Of a DNA stretch of 64,000 nucleotides, positions 21,591-30,163 are shown in pieces. This DNA comes from Candidatus Pantoea formicae. Lineage in GTDB: Bacteria > Pseudomonadota > Gammaproteobacteria > Enterobacterales > Enterobacteriaceae. Every line of letters starts with the position of its first letter. The first letter of the stretch is position 1. The stretch is from contig NZ_VWXD01000004.1 of assembly GCF_011752625.1 (NCBI RefSeq), forward strand, positions 372,001 to 436,000, written 5' to 3'. The notes below the pieces were generated by a model. The model saw only the letters and a list, made by a program, of their open reading frames with translations. It was not told the origin of the DNA and made no database searches. The position numbers were made by a program, and so were the translations under genes.

Positions 21591-22153
21591 TGCGTATTCA
21601 TCGCTATTACGCCGTCGATATCGTCAACGGGCCGGGCACGCGCTGCACGCTCTTTGTCGCCGGGTGCGAGCATCAGTGTCGCGGCTGTTACAACCAGAGC
21701 ACCTGGCGGCTCGATTCCGGTAATCCCTTCACGCTGGAGATGGAGGAGCAGCTGATAGCCGATCTCAAGGATCAGCGCATTCCACGTCAGGGGTTGTCGC
21801 TCAGCGGCGGCGATCCACTTCATCCGCACAATGTGCCGCACATCCGCCGTCTGGTGAAACGTGTGCGCCGTGAATGCCCGGACAAGGATATCTGGCTGTG
21901 GACAGGTTATGAGATGGCAGAACTTAGCGCAGCGCAGCGTGAAGTGGTGGCTGAAATTGATGTGCTGATCGATGGCCGGTTTGTGGAAGCGGAGAAAGAT
22001 GCGCGGCTGCTGTGGCGCGGCAGCCGCAATCAGAAGATCTGGTATTTACGTCAGCCACAGGGCGAGTGTGCCGAGGATGATGCCGCTGAGCGCCACGCCA
22101 ATCAGCGCGATCCACAAGGCGCGCGCCGGGAAGGCACGGTGCAGCATCAGTAG
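21587..22153 (+). CDS. nrdG: Anaerobic RNR-activating radical-SAM enzyme (NrdG), C-terminally extended
   Basis: 188 aa against 154 in E. coli. The radical-SAM cysteines are C27, C31 and C34 (C-x3-C-x2-C). It cleaves S-adenosylmethionine to place the radical on NrdD G681. Homology runs to WRGSRNQKIWYLR (residue 155), where E. coli NrdG stops. The 33 residues after that are hydrophilic (Gln/Glu/Arg/Ala) and are encoded antisense to the 3' end of the convergent permease gene, overlapping it by 108 bases. The tail therefore looks like read-through into a newly joined neighbour. The start overlaps the nrdD stop; a second ATG at 21590 is equally possible. Confidence 0.93.
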   Translation: MMRIHRYYAVDIVNGPGTRCTLFVAGCEHQCRGCYNQSTWRLDSGNPFTLEMEEQLIADLKDQRIPRQGLSLSGGDPLHPHNVPHIRRLVKRVRRECPDKDIWLWTGYEMAELSAAQREVVAEIDVLIDGRFVEAEKDARLLWRGSRNQKIWYLRQPQGECAEDDAAERHANQRDPQGARREGTVQHQ

Positions 22154-23083
22154 CGATGGCACACTCACGGCGGGTAAGGTGACTAGCAGCGCCAGCGCTG
22201 GCGCGATCCCCATGCCCGCCAGCATCATGGTCTGCACAATCGGGATTTCTGCAGCGGTGGGAATGACAAACAAACAGCCCGCTATCGCCATCAGCATCAC
22301 CCAAAACAGCGTATTGCCCACCGCACCATCGGCATGCGGGAACAGCCAGACACGCGCAGCGCCCAATAACAGCACGGCAGTGATATACAGCGGGATGGTG
22401 TTCCAGAACAGCCGCCACATCACGCCCAGCCAGCGAGCAAGGAATGGCTGATCAATGCTTGCAGCCATCACCACAGGCGCTGCGACCCTGCTATCTGGCA
22501 CGCTACGCTGCACCAGCGATGCAATGCCCAGCACCATGATTAAGCTCGCCACCAGCCGAATCGCCGCGAAGTGCCAACCCAGCACAAATCCCATAAAGAT
22601 TAACGTGGCGGGATTTAATAGCGGATTGGCCAGCCAAAAGGCCATCGCCGCCCCGCTCGACACCTGCGACTGACGCAAACCCGCCGCCACCGGCGCTGCA
22701 CAACAGGTGCACATCATGCCCGGCAAGCCTAAACCGGTGCCGATCAGCGTCGATCCAAACCGCGAGTTGCCCATCAGGTGCAGCAGCCAGTTGCGCGGGA
22801 TCAGCACCTGTACCAGCGAGCCCAAAATCACACCTAGCACAGCGGCTTTCCAGACCGCGAGGAAATAAACCATCGCGTAATCCAGCGCCGCGCGCCACGG
22901 TGAATCCGCGGCATTCGCCAAAATGGATTTGCCGATTGAATGGGTTTCAGCCGCCGTGAAGGCCTTGCCGTAATAGGGCTGCCACTTGACGTACCACAGG
23001 CCGATAACCACCACGACGAGAAACAGCAAAGGTTTCCACCATGCGAAGCGCGCCGCTGGTGCAGAAGATGCGAGTTGGGTCAT
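22046..23083 (-). CDS. yraQ: YraQ-type permease (DUF318/PF03773)
   Basis: 345 aa (E. coli YraQ 346). About eight to ten hydrophobic segments and the family segment GMMCTCCAAPVAAG, with conserved cysteines. The N-terminal part (WYVKWQPYYGKAFTAAETHSIGKSI in pieces) is nearly identical to YraQ. The family is annotated as permeases of unknown substrate, some linked to metals. It lies at the point where gene order switches from the nrdDG region to the yhb region. yraR and yhbO, which follow yraQ in E. coli, are not here. Its 3' end overlaps nrdG on the other strand. Confidence 0.9.
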   Translation of the reverse strand: MTQLASSAPAARFAWWKPLLFLVVVVIGLWYVKWQPYYGKAFTAAETHSIGKSILANAADSPWRAALDYAMVYFLAVWKAAVLGVILGSLVQVLIPRNWLLHLMGNSRFGSTLIGTGLGLPGMMCTCCAAPVAAGLRQSQVSSGAAMAFWLANPLLNPATLIFMGFVLGWHFAAIRLVASLIMVLGIASLVQRSVPDSRVAAPVVMAASIDQPFLARWLGVMWRLFWNTIPLYITAVLLLGAARVWLFPHADGAVGNTLFWVMLMAIAGCLFVIPTAAEIPIVQTMMLAGMGIAPALALLVTLPAVSVPSLLMLHRAFPARALWIALIGVALSGIILGTLALWLT

Positions 23084-23210
23084 AACAGAATCCGTATTCT
23101 ACAGAATAACGTATGCCGCACCGGGAGGCGCGGCGGTTAATCCATAGTGTTATTCAGGTTATTGGAATCTGCTATGCAAAGTTAGCGTAAGTTTGATCGG
23201 GCGCGGAAAA

Positions 23211-24002
<792 letters not shown>

Positions 24003-24019
<17 letters not shown>

Positions 24020-24509
24020 AGGGTTCGGAGAAAGCGATTAACCCTTCCGCACCCGTAAATGCATCATCCGCTAATTTATACACCTGAAATGCTGCTTCGC
24101 TACCCAACCAGCGACAGTGCAGGCCATGACGAGCAGCCGGTTCGAAGCCCAATGGGTTGTAGAATTCGGGGTCGCCCAATACCACCACGGCGCTGTAGCT
24201 GAACTCGTTCAGGGAATCGAGCCCTTCATACACCAGTTGTTTAGCAATGCCCTGCTTGCGCACCGATTCATCCACCGCCAGTGGCGCCAGTGCCACCCAG
24301 TTGCGGTCTTCGCCTTGTAAGGTGACCGGGCTAAAGGCGGCATAACCCAGCACCTGCCCTTCATCATCCGTGGCCACTACACCTAGCGTTAATAAACCAT
24401 CTTCACGCAGCTGCTGCACCAGTTCAGCCTCGGCGGAGGTCGCAAAACTACGCTTCAATAAGCTGTCGATGCCCGCCGCATCCACACCAATTTCAGTACG
24501 AATCAACAT
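24003..24509 (-). CDS. yhbS: YhbS, GNAT family N-acetyltransferase
   Basis: 168 aa (E. coli 167). The acetyl-CoA loop is near residues 85-92 ([11 protein letters not shown]), after the strand [12 protein letters not shown]. Near-identical to YhbS along [13 protein letters not shown]. The substrate is unknown. The first seven bases overlap the end of ubiT, so it is probably translated from the ubiT transcript. Confidence 0.92.
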
Positions 24510-25027
24510 GAGATCCCCGCGCGCGCCTCAGCGGCCTTCGCGTCCTGTTTCATTCCTGCCTCAATAAAGGCAGCCAGCTGCTGCAACCCCGTGCGCAAAG
24601 GCGTAGGCATGGCATCCAGTTCAATGGCATCCATCAAATTCTTCACCTCCAAACCCAGCTCCGTGTCGCCCTCAATCACCAAACGGCGTTGAAAAAACAA
24701 CATATCGGGGTCTGCTTTGCGTGCTGCCACCAGCAACAGATCGTTGGCTTCACCGCGGAACCAGACATCTGCCTCGGCGTCGCGTGAAACGGTCAGGCGC
24801 CCATTCTGCAAGGTGGTAATCCACTGCAGATTCACATCCGCGATCTCGATTCCCAGAAAGCGCCCTTCCAGAAAGTCTAACTCACCTTCGGACAAAGCAT
24901 GACGAAATTGCCAGTTTAAGAGTTGTTGCAAAACCAATTTTTTTACAGGGAAAGGGGTAAATGAGACAGGTAAGGCAAGGAATTCTGGGCCTTTTTCCAC
25001 AATCAGGCCGCGTAAGCGCGTGAGCAT
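24503..25027 (-). CDS. ubiT: Ubiquinone biosynthesis accessory factor UbiT
   Basis: 174 aa from the ATG at 25027, the same length as E. coli UbiT (YhbT); GGGA lies nine bases upstream. A single SCP2 sterol-carrier-like domain with LFFQRRLVIEGDTELGL. In the oxygen-independent ubiquinone pathway UbiT binds the prenylated intermediates, taking the role UbiJ plays in air. Divergent from ubiUV. Confidence 0.95.
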   Translation of the reverse strand: MLTRLRGLIVEKGPEFLALPVSFTPFPVKKLVLQQLLNWQFRHALSEGELDFLEGRFLGIEIADVNLQWITTLQNGRLTVSRDAEADVWFRGEANDLLLVAARKADPDMLFFQRRLVIEGDTELGLEVKNLMDAIELDAMPTPLRTGLQQLAAFIEAGMKQDAKAAEARAGISC

Positions 25028-25157
25028 AATCATCAATCCCTACAGAAAATTTTACTTATATTGCCACATCCTCGGCCCTTCGCCTCCACTGAGATCAAGG
25101 AAATCGCTTAACGATTGGTTAATTATTCTTCACTCTGCATGATGAATGGCGCTTTCA

Positions 25158-25199
25158 CTGCCTTAAATCAACATTCACGCTTGTCGCCTTCCCTACACT
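25158..25199 (+). promoter_or_regulatory. Candidate FNR-type promoter of ubiUV
   Basis: A possible -10 TACACT at 25194-25199 would put the start near 25206. A half-conserved FNR palindrome (25158-25171, right arm a perfect ATCAA, left arm poor) is centred at 25164.5, that is about -41.5, the class II activator position. E. coli ubiUV is FNR-controlled, so this is plausible but rests on one good arm. Confidence 0.4.
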
Positions 25200-25229
25200 T
25201 TAACGCTTCGGAATTCGGGGAGGAAATGT

Positions 25230-26225
25230 ATGGAACTGCTGTGTCCGGCGGGGAATTTACCTGCGCTGAAATCGGCGGTGGAGCATGGCGCCGATGCAGT
25301 GTATGTCGGTTTGAAAGATGACACCAATGCCCGCCACTTTGCTGGCCTTAATTTTACTGACAAGAAGCTGGCTGAAGCGGCGCGTTTCCTGCATCAGCAC
25401 CGTCGCAAGCTGCACGTGGCCATTAATACCTTTGCCCATCCTGATGGGATGAATCGCTGGCAAACGGCGATTGATGTGGCGGCACAAAACGGTGCTGATG
25501 CCTTGATTCTTGCCGATATTGCCACGCTGGAATATGCCGCGCAGCGTTATCCGCAGGTAGAACGCCACCTTTCTGTGCAAGCGTCGGCGACCAATTTGCA
25601 GGCCATTCACTTTTATCATCGCCATTTCGATTTGAGCCGTGTCGTGCTGCCGCGCGTGCTGTCGATTCATCAAGTCAAACAGCTGGCGCGGGAAACACCG
25701 GTGCCGCTGGAAGTCTTTGCCTTTGGCAGCCTGTGCATTATGGCGGAAGGCCGCTGCTATCTTTCTTCCTGGCTGACCGGGGAGTCACCCAACAGCGCCG
25801 GAGCCTGCTCACCCGCTAAGTTCGTACGCTGGCAACAAACGTCACAGGGCATGGAGTCGCGCCTCAATGAAGTGCTGATTGATCGCTACGGTGTCGATGA
25901 AAGTGCAGGTTATCCCACGCTGTGTAAGGGCCGTTATGAAGTGGATAACCAGCGCTATCACGTGCTGGAAGAGCCCACCAGCCTGAATACGCTGTCGCTG
26001 CTGCCAGAACTGCTGCGCGCTAATATCGCCTCAGTAAAAATTGAAGGCCGTCAGCGCAGCCCTGCTTACGTGGCACAGGTGGCGAAAGTATGGCGCCAGG
26101 CGATTGATCGCTGCATGTCATCGCCTGAGCAGTTTGCGGTGCAGGAACCCTGGATGCGCGCACTCGGTGAGCTTTCGGAAGGCAGCCAGACTACGCTCGG
26201 TGCCTATCACCGCGACTGGCAGTAA
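25230..26225 (+). CDS. ubiU: Ubiquinone biosynthesis protein UbiU (U32 family)
   Basis: 331 aa, the same length as E. coli UbiU (YhbU). With UbiV it forms a heterodimer that hydroxylates the ring of ubiquinone precursors without O2. The four [4Fe-4S] cysteines are at residues 169, 176, 193 and 232, identical to E. coli numbering. It starts after GGGGAGGAA. ubiV follows within ten bases. Confidence 0.97.
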   Translation: MELLCPAGNLPALKSAVEHGADAVYVGLKDDTNARHFAGLNFTDKKLAEAARFLHQHRRKLHVAINTFAHPDGMNRWQTAIDVAAQNGADALILADIATLEYAAQRYPQVERHLSVQASATNLQAIHFYHRHFDLSRVVLPRVLSIHQVKQLARETPVPLEVFAFGSLCIMAEGRCYLSSWLTGESPNSAGACSPAKFVRWQQTSQGMESRLNEVLIDRYGVDESAGYPTLCKGRYEVDNQRYHVLEEPTSLNTLSLLPELLRANIASVKIEGRQRSPAYVAQVAKVWRQAIDRCMSSPEQFAVQEPWMRALGELSEGSQTTLGAYHRDWQ

Positions 26226-26234
26226 GGAGAAGTG

Positions 26235-27119
26235 ATGAAATACGCCATTGGGCCGGTGCTGTGGTACTGGCCAACGGACACACTGGAACATTTTTATCAG
26301 CAGGCTGCGGCCAGCAATGCCGAGATTATCTATCTCGGTGAAGCCGTCTGCAGTAAACGGCGCGCGACCTCATTTCATCAATGGATGGAAATGGGGCGCA
26401 TGCTGGCGCAACACGGCAAGCAGGTGGTGCTCAGCACGCTGGCGTTATTGCAGTCGCCGTCTGAAGTAAAGGAGCTACGACGCTATGTGGAGAATGGCGA
26501 GTTCCTGCTGGAGGCGAACGACATGGGCACGGTGAATATGGCGGCGGAGCGCCAATTGCCGTTTGTCGCCGGGCCAACGCTTAACGTCTACAACGCGCAA
26601 ACGCTCCAACTGCTGCTCAAAGAAGGCATGACACGCTGGTGCATCCCCGTAGAGATGTCGCGCGACTGGCTCATCCAGCTATTACAGCAGTGCGATGCTG
26701 CTGGGGTTCGCGATAAATTTGAGGTGGAAGTGCTTGGCTACGGACATTTACCGCTGGCGCTTTCGGCACGCTGCTTCACTGCACGTTCAGAAAACCGGGC
26801 CAAAGATGATTGCCAGACTTGCTGCATTCACTACCCCACCGGCCGCCGCGTACTCTCGCAAGAGGGCCAGCAAGTGTTTGTGCTGAATGGCATTCAGACC
26901 ATGAGCGGCTACTGCTATAACCTCGGGAATGATCTCGCTGGAATGCACAACTGGATCGACATTGTGCGCCTGTCACCGCAGGACGAAAGCACCCTGGCGG
27001 AAGTGGATCGCTTCCGCGCCAATGAAGCCGGAGAGGCCCCGCTGATGATGGCGCGGGGCAGCGACAGTAATGGATACTGGCGACGTCTGGCGGGCATGGC
27101 GCTAGAAGGGGGTCGATAA
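26235..27119 (+). CDS. ubiV: Ubiquinone biosynthesis protein UbiV (U32 family)
   Basis: 294 aa from the ATG at 26235 (TAAGGAG five bases upstream; an in-frame GTG at 26232 is less likely). Partner of UbiU. The Fe-S cysteines C39, C180, C193 and C197 are present, plus an extra C196 beside the last. Same transcript as ubiU. Confidence 0.96.
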   Translation: MKYAIGPVLWYWPTDTLEHFYQQAAASNAEIIYLGEAVCSKRRATSFHQWMEMGRMLAQHGKQVVLSTLALLQSPSEVKELRRYVENGEFLLEANDMGTVNMAAERQLPFVAGPTLNVYNAQTLQLLLKEGMTRWCIPVEMSRDWLIQLLQQCDAAGVRDKFEVEVLGYGHLPLALSARCFTARSENRAKDDCQTCCIHYPTGRRVLSQEGQQVFVLNGIQTMSGYCYNLGNDLAGMHNWIDIVRLSPQDESTLAEVDRFRANEAGEAPLMMARGSDSNGYWRRLAGMALEGGR

Positions 27120-27234
27120 AGGCACATTCCGGCTATATTCCTGCCTTTATTAGCAGTTTTAATATGGGTAATGATGCGTAATACTGAGCGGCGTAGGTTG
27201 GTTAACACCTGCGCCATCATAAGCTGGAGTGCCC

Positions 27235-28245
27235 ATGTCTGAGAAAAAAACTGTTCGCCTGTCCGTGCTGGATCTGGCACCCATTCCGCAAGGTTGCGCT
27301 GCGCGCGATGCTTTCCACAATTCGCTGGCGCTGGCGCGCCAATCCGAAGCCCTTGGTTTTCATCGTTACTGGCTCGCTGAACACCACAACATGACTGGTA
27401 TTGCCAGTGCGGCGACCTCGGTGTTGATCGGTTATTTAGCGGCGAATACGGAAACCTTACGCCTCGGTTCAGGCGGGATCATGCTGCCCAACCACGCGCC
27501 GCTGGTGATTGCCGAACAGTTTGGTACCCTCGAAGCACTCTATCCTGGGCGTATTGATCTGGGGCTGGGCCGTGCACCGGGCTCCGACCAGCGCACCATG
27601 CTGGCGCTGCGCCGTCATCTCTCCAGTGCGCAGGCCGATAGCTTCCCGGAAGATGTCGCAGAGCTGATTCGCTGGTTTGATGCCGAAGACGGTGAGCATC
27701 CGCCGGTTCAGCCCGTGCCTGGCCTGTGTTCAAAAATCCCCGTGTGGTTGCTTGGATCCAGCCTTTACAGTGCGCAACTGGCTGCTCAGCTCGGTTTGCC
27801 GTTCGCCTTTGCTTCCCACTTTGCACCGGATCTGCTGTTCCAGGCCCTGCACCTGTATCGCGAGAAATTTAAGCCTTCTGCGCGTCTGGCGAAGCCGTAT
27901 GCCATGGTGTGCGTCAATGTGGTGGCGGCGGATAGCGAACGCGATGCGCGTTTCCTGTTCACCTCCATGCAGCAGCAATTCATCAATCTGCGTCGTGGCA
28001 AACCCGGTCCACTGCCGGCTCCCGTCGAGAACATGGATAATCTGTGGTCGCCGTCAGAGCAATATGGTGTTCAGCAGGCGCTGAGCATGTCGATTGTCGG
28101 GGACGGTGACAAAGTGCGTCAGGGACTTGCCGCCTTGATACGCGAAACTCAGGCAGACGAGATTATGGTCAACGGCCAGATTTTCGATCCGCAAGCCCGT
28201 CTGCGTTCGTTCGCACTGGCGATGGAAGCAGCACGCTCACTGTAA
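27235..28245 (+). CDS. yhbW: YhbW, luciferase-like flavin monooxygenase
   Basis: 336 aa from the ATG at 27235 with TGGAG upstream. The bacterial-luciferase-like TIM barrel fold is indicated by the N-terminal strand [12 protein letters not shown], the segment YWLAEHHNM, and [15 protein letters not shown]. It probably uses reduced FMN; the substrate is unknown. E. coli YhbW is 335 aa and also follows ubiUV. It ends three bases before the convergent araC-type gene. Confidence 0.92.
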   Translation: MSEKKTVRLSVLDLAPIPQGCAARDAFHNSLALARQSEALGFHRYWLAEHHNMTGIASAATSVLIGYLAANTETLRLGSGGIMLPNHAPLVIAEQFGTLEALYPGRIDLGLGRAPGSDQRTMLALRRHLSSAQADSFPEDVAELIRWFDAEDGEHPPVQPVPGLCSKIPVWLLGSSLYSAQLAAQLGLPFAFASHFAPDLLFQALHLYREKFKPSARLAKPYAMVCVNVVAADSERDARFLFTSMQQQFINLRRGKPGPLPAPVENMDNLWSPSEQYGVQQALSMSIVGDGDKVRQGLAALIRETQADEIMVNGQIFDPQARLRSFALAMEAARSL

Positions 28246-28248
28246 AGC

Positions 28249-29166
28249 TTATTGCGGTGGGGACAGGCCTTCTGGCCCCACTGCGACCATGCGCACATCC
28301 CGCGCCGGTGATTGCCCATAGAAGCGGCTGTATTCGCGGCTAAACTGTGAAGCACTTTGATACCCCACGCGATACCCTGCGGTTCCCGCATCCAACTTAT
28401 CAATCAGCATCAGGCGCCGCGCTTCGTTAAGACGCAGCTGCTTTTGATACTGCATCGGCGTCATGGCCGTTACCGATTTGAAGTGATGGTGCAGCGACGA
28501 GATACTCATGCCCACGCTACTGGCCAGTTGATCCATCTTAAGCGGCTGATGAAAGTTTTCGCGTAGCCAGCGTGCCGCGCGCGCCACTTTGTTACCTGGC
28601 CTTTCCGTCAACGCCATATTGAGGATGCGTGGCCCTTCTGGACCAGTGAGGAGTCGATAGAAAATTTCTTGCTCAATTAACGGTGCCAGCGCCGGAATAT
28701 CCTGGGGCTGATCCAGCAGCTCAATCAGGCGGATCACGGCATCGACCAGTGGCGGCGCCACTTTGTGTACCGTAATTCCACGTTCATTGGTTACCGTTGC
28801 GCCGATCTGCTGCAACGGGAAATGTTCGAGGTAGTGCATCAGGCGCGTTTCGTTGATGGTGATCCCTACGCCCAGATTCGGTTTTTCTTCTGTGGCCTGC
28901 ACTACGCAGGATTGCACCGGCATATCCAGCGTCACTAACAGTAGATCGCCCGGTCCGTAATGCATCACGTCCTCACCCATGCGCAATGCTTTTTGCCCTT
29001 GCGCCACCAGTGCAAAGCTGGCCCAGGTCGCAATATGCGACAGGCTCGTGGGTTTGGAGCTTCGGCCAAATGAGAGAAAATCGATGGGGCTGAAGTGGCG
29101 GCCATCTTCCGGGGTATGGCGCGCAATCATCGCCACCAACTGCTGCCACTGTTCCTGATGAATCAT
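28249..29166 (-). CDS. AraC family transcriptional regulator (AraC_N type)
   Basis: 305 aa. An N-terminal cupin-like effector domain of the AraC_N type (about 20-180) is followed by two helix-turn-helix units (about 195-295), with the family motif GYQSASQFSREYSRFYGQSP. Divergent from the SDR gene. Its likely binding site is the exact tandem repeat at 29251-29286, so it probably activates the SDR and controls itself. In E. coli this place holds mtr, so the pair looks like a lineage-specific insertion. The effector is unknown. Confidence 0.9.
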   Translation of the reverse strand: MIHQEQWQQLVAMIARHTPEDGRHFSPIDFLSFGRSSKPTSLSHIATWASFALVAQGQKALRMGEDVMHYGPGDLLLVTLDMPVQSCVVQATEEKPNLGVGITINETRLMHYLEHFPLQQIGATVTNERGITVHKVAPPLVDAVIRLIELLDQPQDIPALAPLIEQEIFYRLLTGPEGPRILNMALTERPGNKVARAARWLRENFHQPLKMDQLASSVGMSISSLHHHFKSVTAMTPMQYQKQLRLNEARRLMLIDKLDAGTAGYRVGYQSASQFSREYSRFYGQSPARDVRMVAVGPEGLSPPQ

Positions 29167-29250
29167 GCGTTGCGCACTCCGCGATGAGAAATCACTGTGT
29201 GGCTATTCTCGCTTTTCCCCGATGCTGCGCCTAGTCCTTGAACCACACTT

Positions 29251-29286
29251 TTGCAGGATTGTGCAAAAAGCTTGCAGGATTGCACT
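29251..29286 (+). promoter_or_regulatory. Tandem direct repeat, probable AraC-type operator
   Basis: TTGCAGGATTG occurs at 29251-29261 and again at 29272-29282, identical over 11 bases and exactly 21 bp apart (two helical turns). This is the usual arrangement of AraC-family half-sites. It lies between the divergent regulator and SDR genes, about 64 bases before the SDR start. Confidence 0.75.
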
Positions 29287-29349
29287 ACCGCAAAATTGTA
29301 TGGACAGCGCATGCTTACCCTTCCCCGAATTCTCAGGTGGAGAGACACA

Positions 29350-30096
29350 ATGAAAGCACTTGAAGGCAAAATTGCGCTGGTAACGGGCGCGTCGAAAGGC
29401 ATTGGCGCCGCCATTGCTATGACTTTCGCGGCGGCCGGTGCTCGGGTCGTGGTTAACTATCGACAGGATGAAGCGGGCGCGGCAGATGTGGTCACTGACA
29501 TTTGCGAGACGGGCAGCGACGCTATCGCAGTTCAGGCCGATATCTCACGCGAGGCCGATGTGCAGCGTCTGTTCGCTCGCAGCATCGAGCAGTTTGGCGC
29601 ACCGGATATTGTGGTCAATAATGCTGGCATCTTCCATCACGGTAACTTTGCCGAGCTCAGCCTTAGCGAAATGCAGCAACAGCTCAATGTGAACCTGTTG
29701 GGTACACTTTTAGTGTGCCAGCAGGCGGCAAAACATTTCCCCGCGCGTGGTGGATCAATCATTAACCTGAGTGCGCTTCACAGTAAGCAGAGCACGCCTG
29801 GCTCAGTGCTGTGGGCCGCGACCAAAGGCGCAATCGATACCTTAACGCAAGGTCTGGCGCGTGAGCTTGGGCCGCGTAATATCCGCGTTAATGCGCTAGC
29901 ACCGGGCATTATCCTGACTGAAGGCTTGCTGGCCGCGAAGAAGATGAATCCAGATGTTAAGGCGAAACTGATCGCCGCGACACCCTTAGGGCGGTTTGGC
30001 CTACCGGAAGATGTGGCGCAGGTTGCCCTGTTTTTGGCATCAGAAGAGTCAGCCTACGTGAGTGGAGAGCGGGTGTTGATTGCCGGCGGCGTGTAA
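29350..30096 (+). CDS. SDR family protein with Trp in place of the catalytic Tyr
   Basis: 248 aa from the ATG at 29350 (GGAG upstream). The Rossmann NAD(P) motif TGASKGIG is at residues 12-19 and NNAG at 90-93. The catalytic Ser is S141 and Lys is K159, but the Tyr of the YxxxK motif is W155 (codon TGG at 29812-29814). Tyr to Trp needs two base changes, so a single sequencing error cannot explain it. Without the Tyr the usual SDR proton transfer is not expected; the protein may be altered, inactive or a binding protein. The rest, including RVNALAPG and the GxxV..LASEES end, is intact. Divergent from an AraC regulator that probably controls it. Confidence 0.9.
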   Translation: MKALEGKIALVTGASKGIGAAIAMTFAAAGARVVVNYRQDEAGAADVVTDICETGSDAIAVQADISREADVQRLFARSIEQFGAPDIVVNNAGIFHHGNFAELSLSEMQQQLNVNLLGTLLVCQQAAKHFPARGGSIINLSALHSKQSTPGSVLWAATKGAIDTLTQGLARELGPRNIRVNALAPGIILTEGLLAAKKMNPDVKAKLIAATPLGRFGLPEDVAQVALFLASEESAYVSGERVLIAGGV

Positions 30097-30114
30097 CGTT
30101 TAATTTACGAGCAT

Positions 30115-30143
30115 AAAAAAGGGACGCCGCGGCGTCCCTTTTT
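30115..30143. terminator. Bidirectional terminator between the SDR gene and deaD
   Basis: A perfect palindrome GGGACGCCGCGGCGTCCC flanked by A-run and T-run on both sides. It serves both convergent genes. Confidence 0.95.
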
Positions 30144-30163
30144 ACTATTTAGCGTTTTATCGC

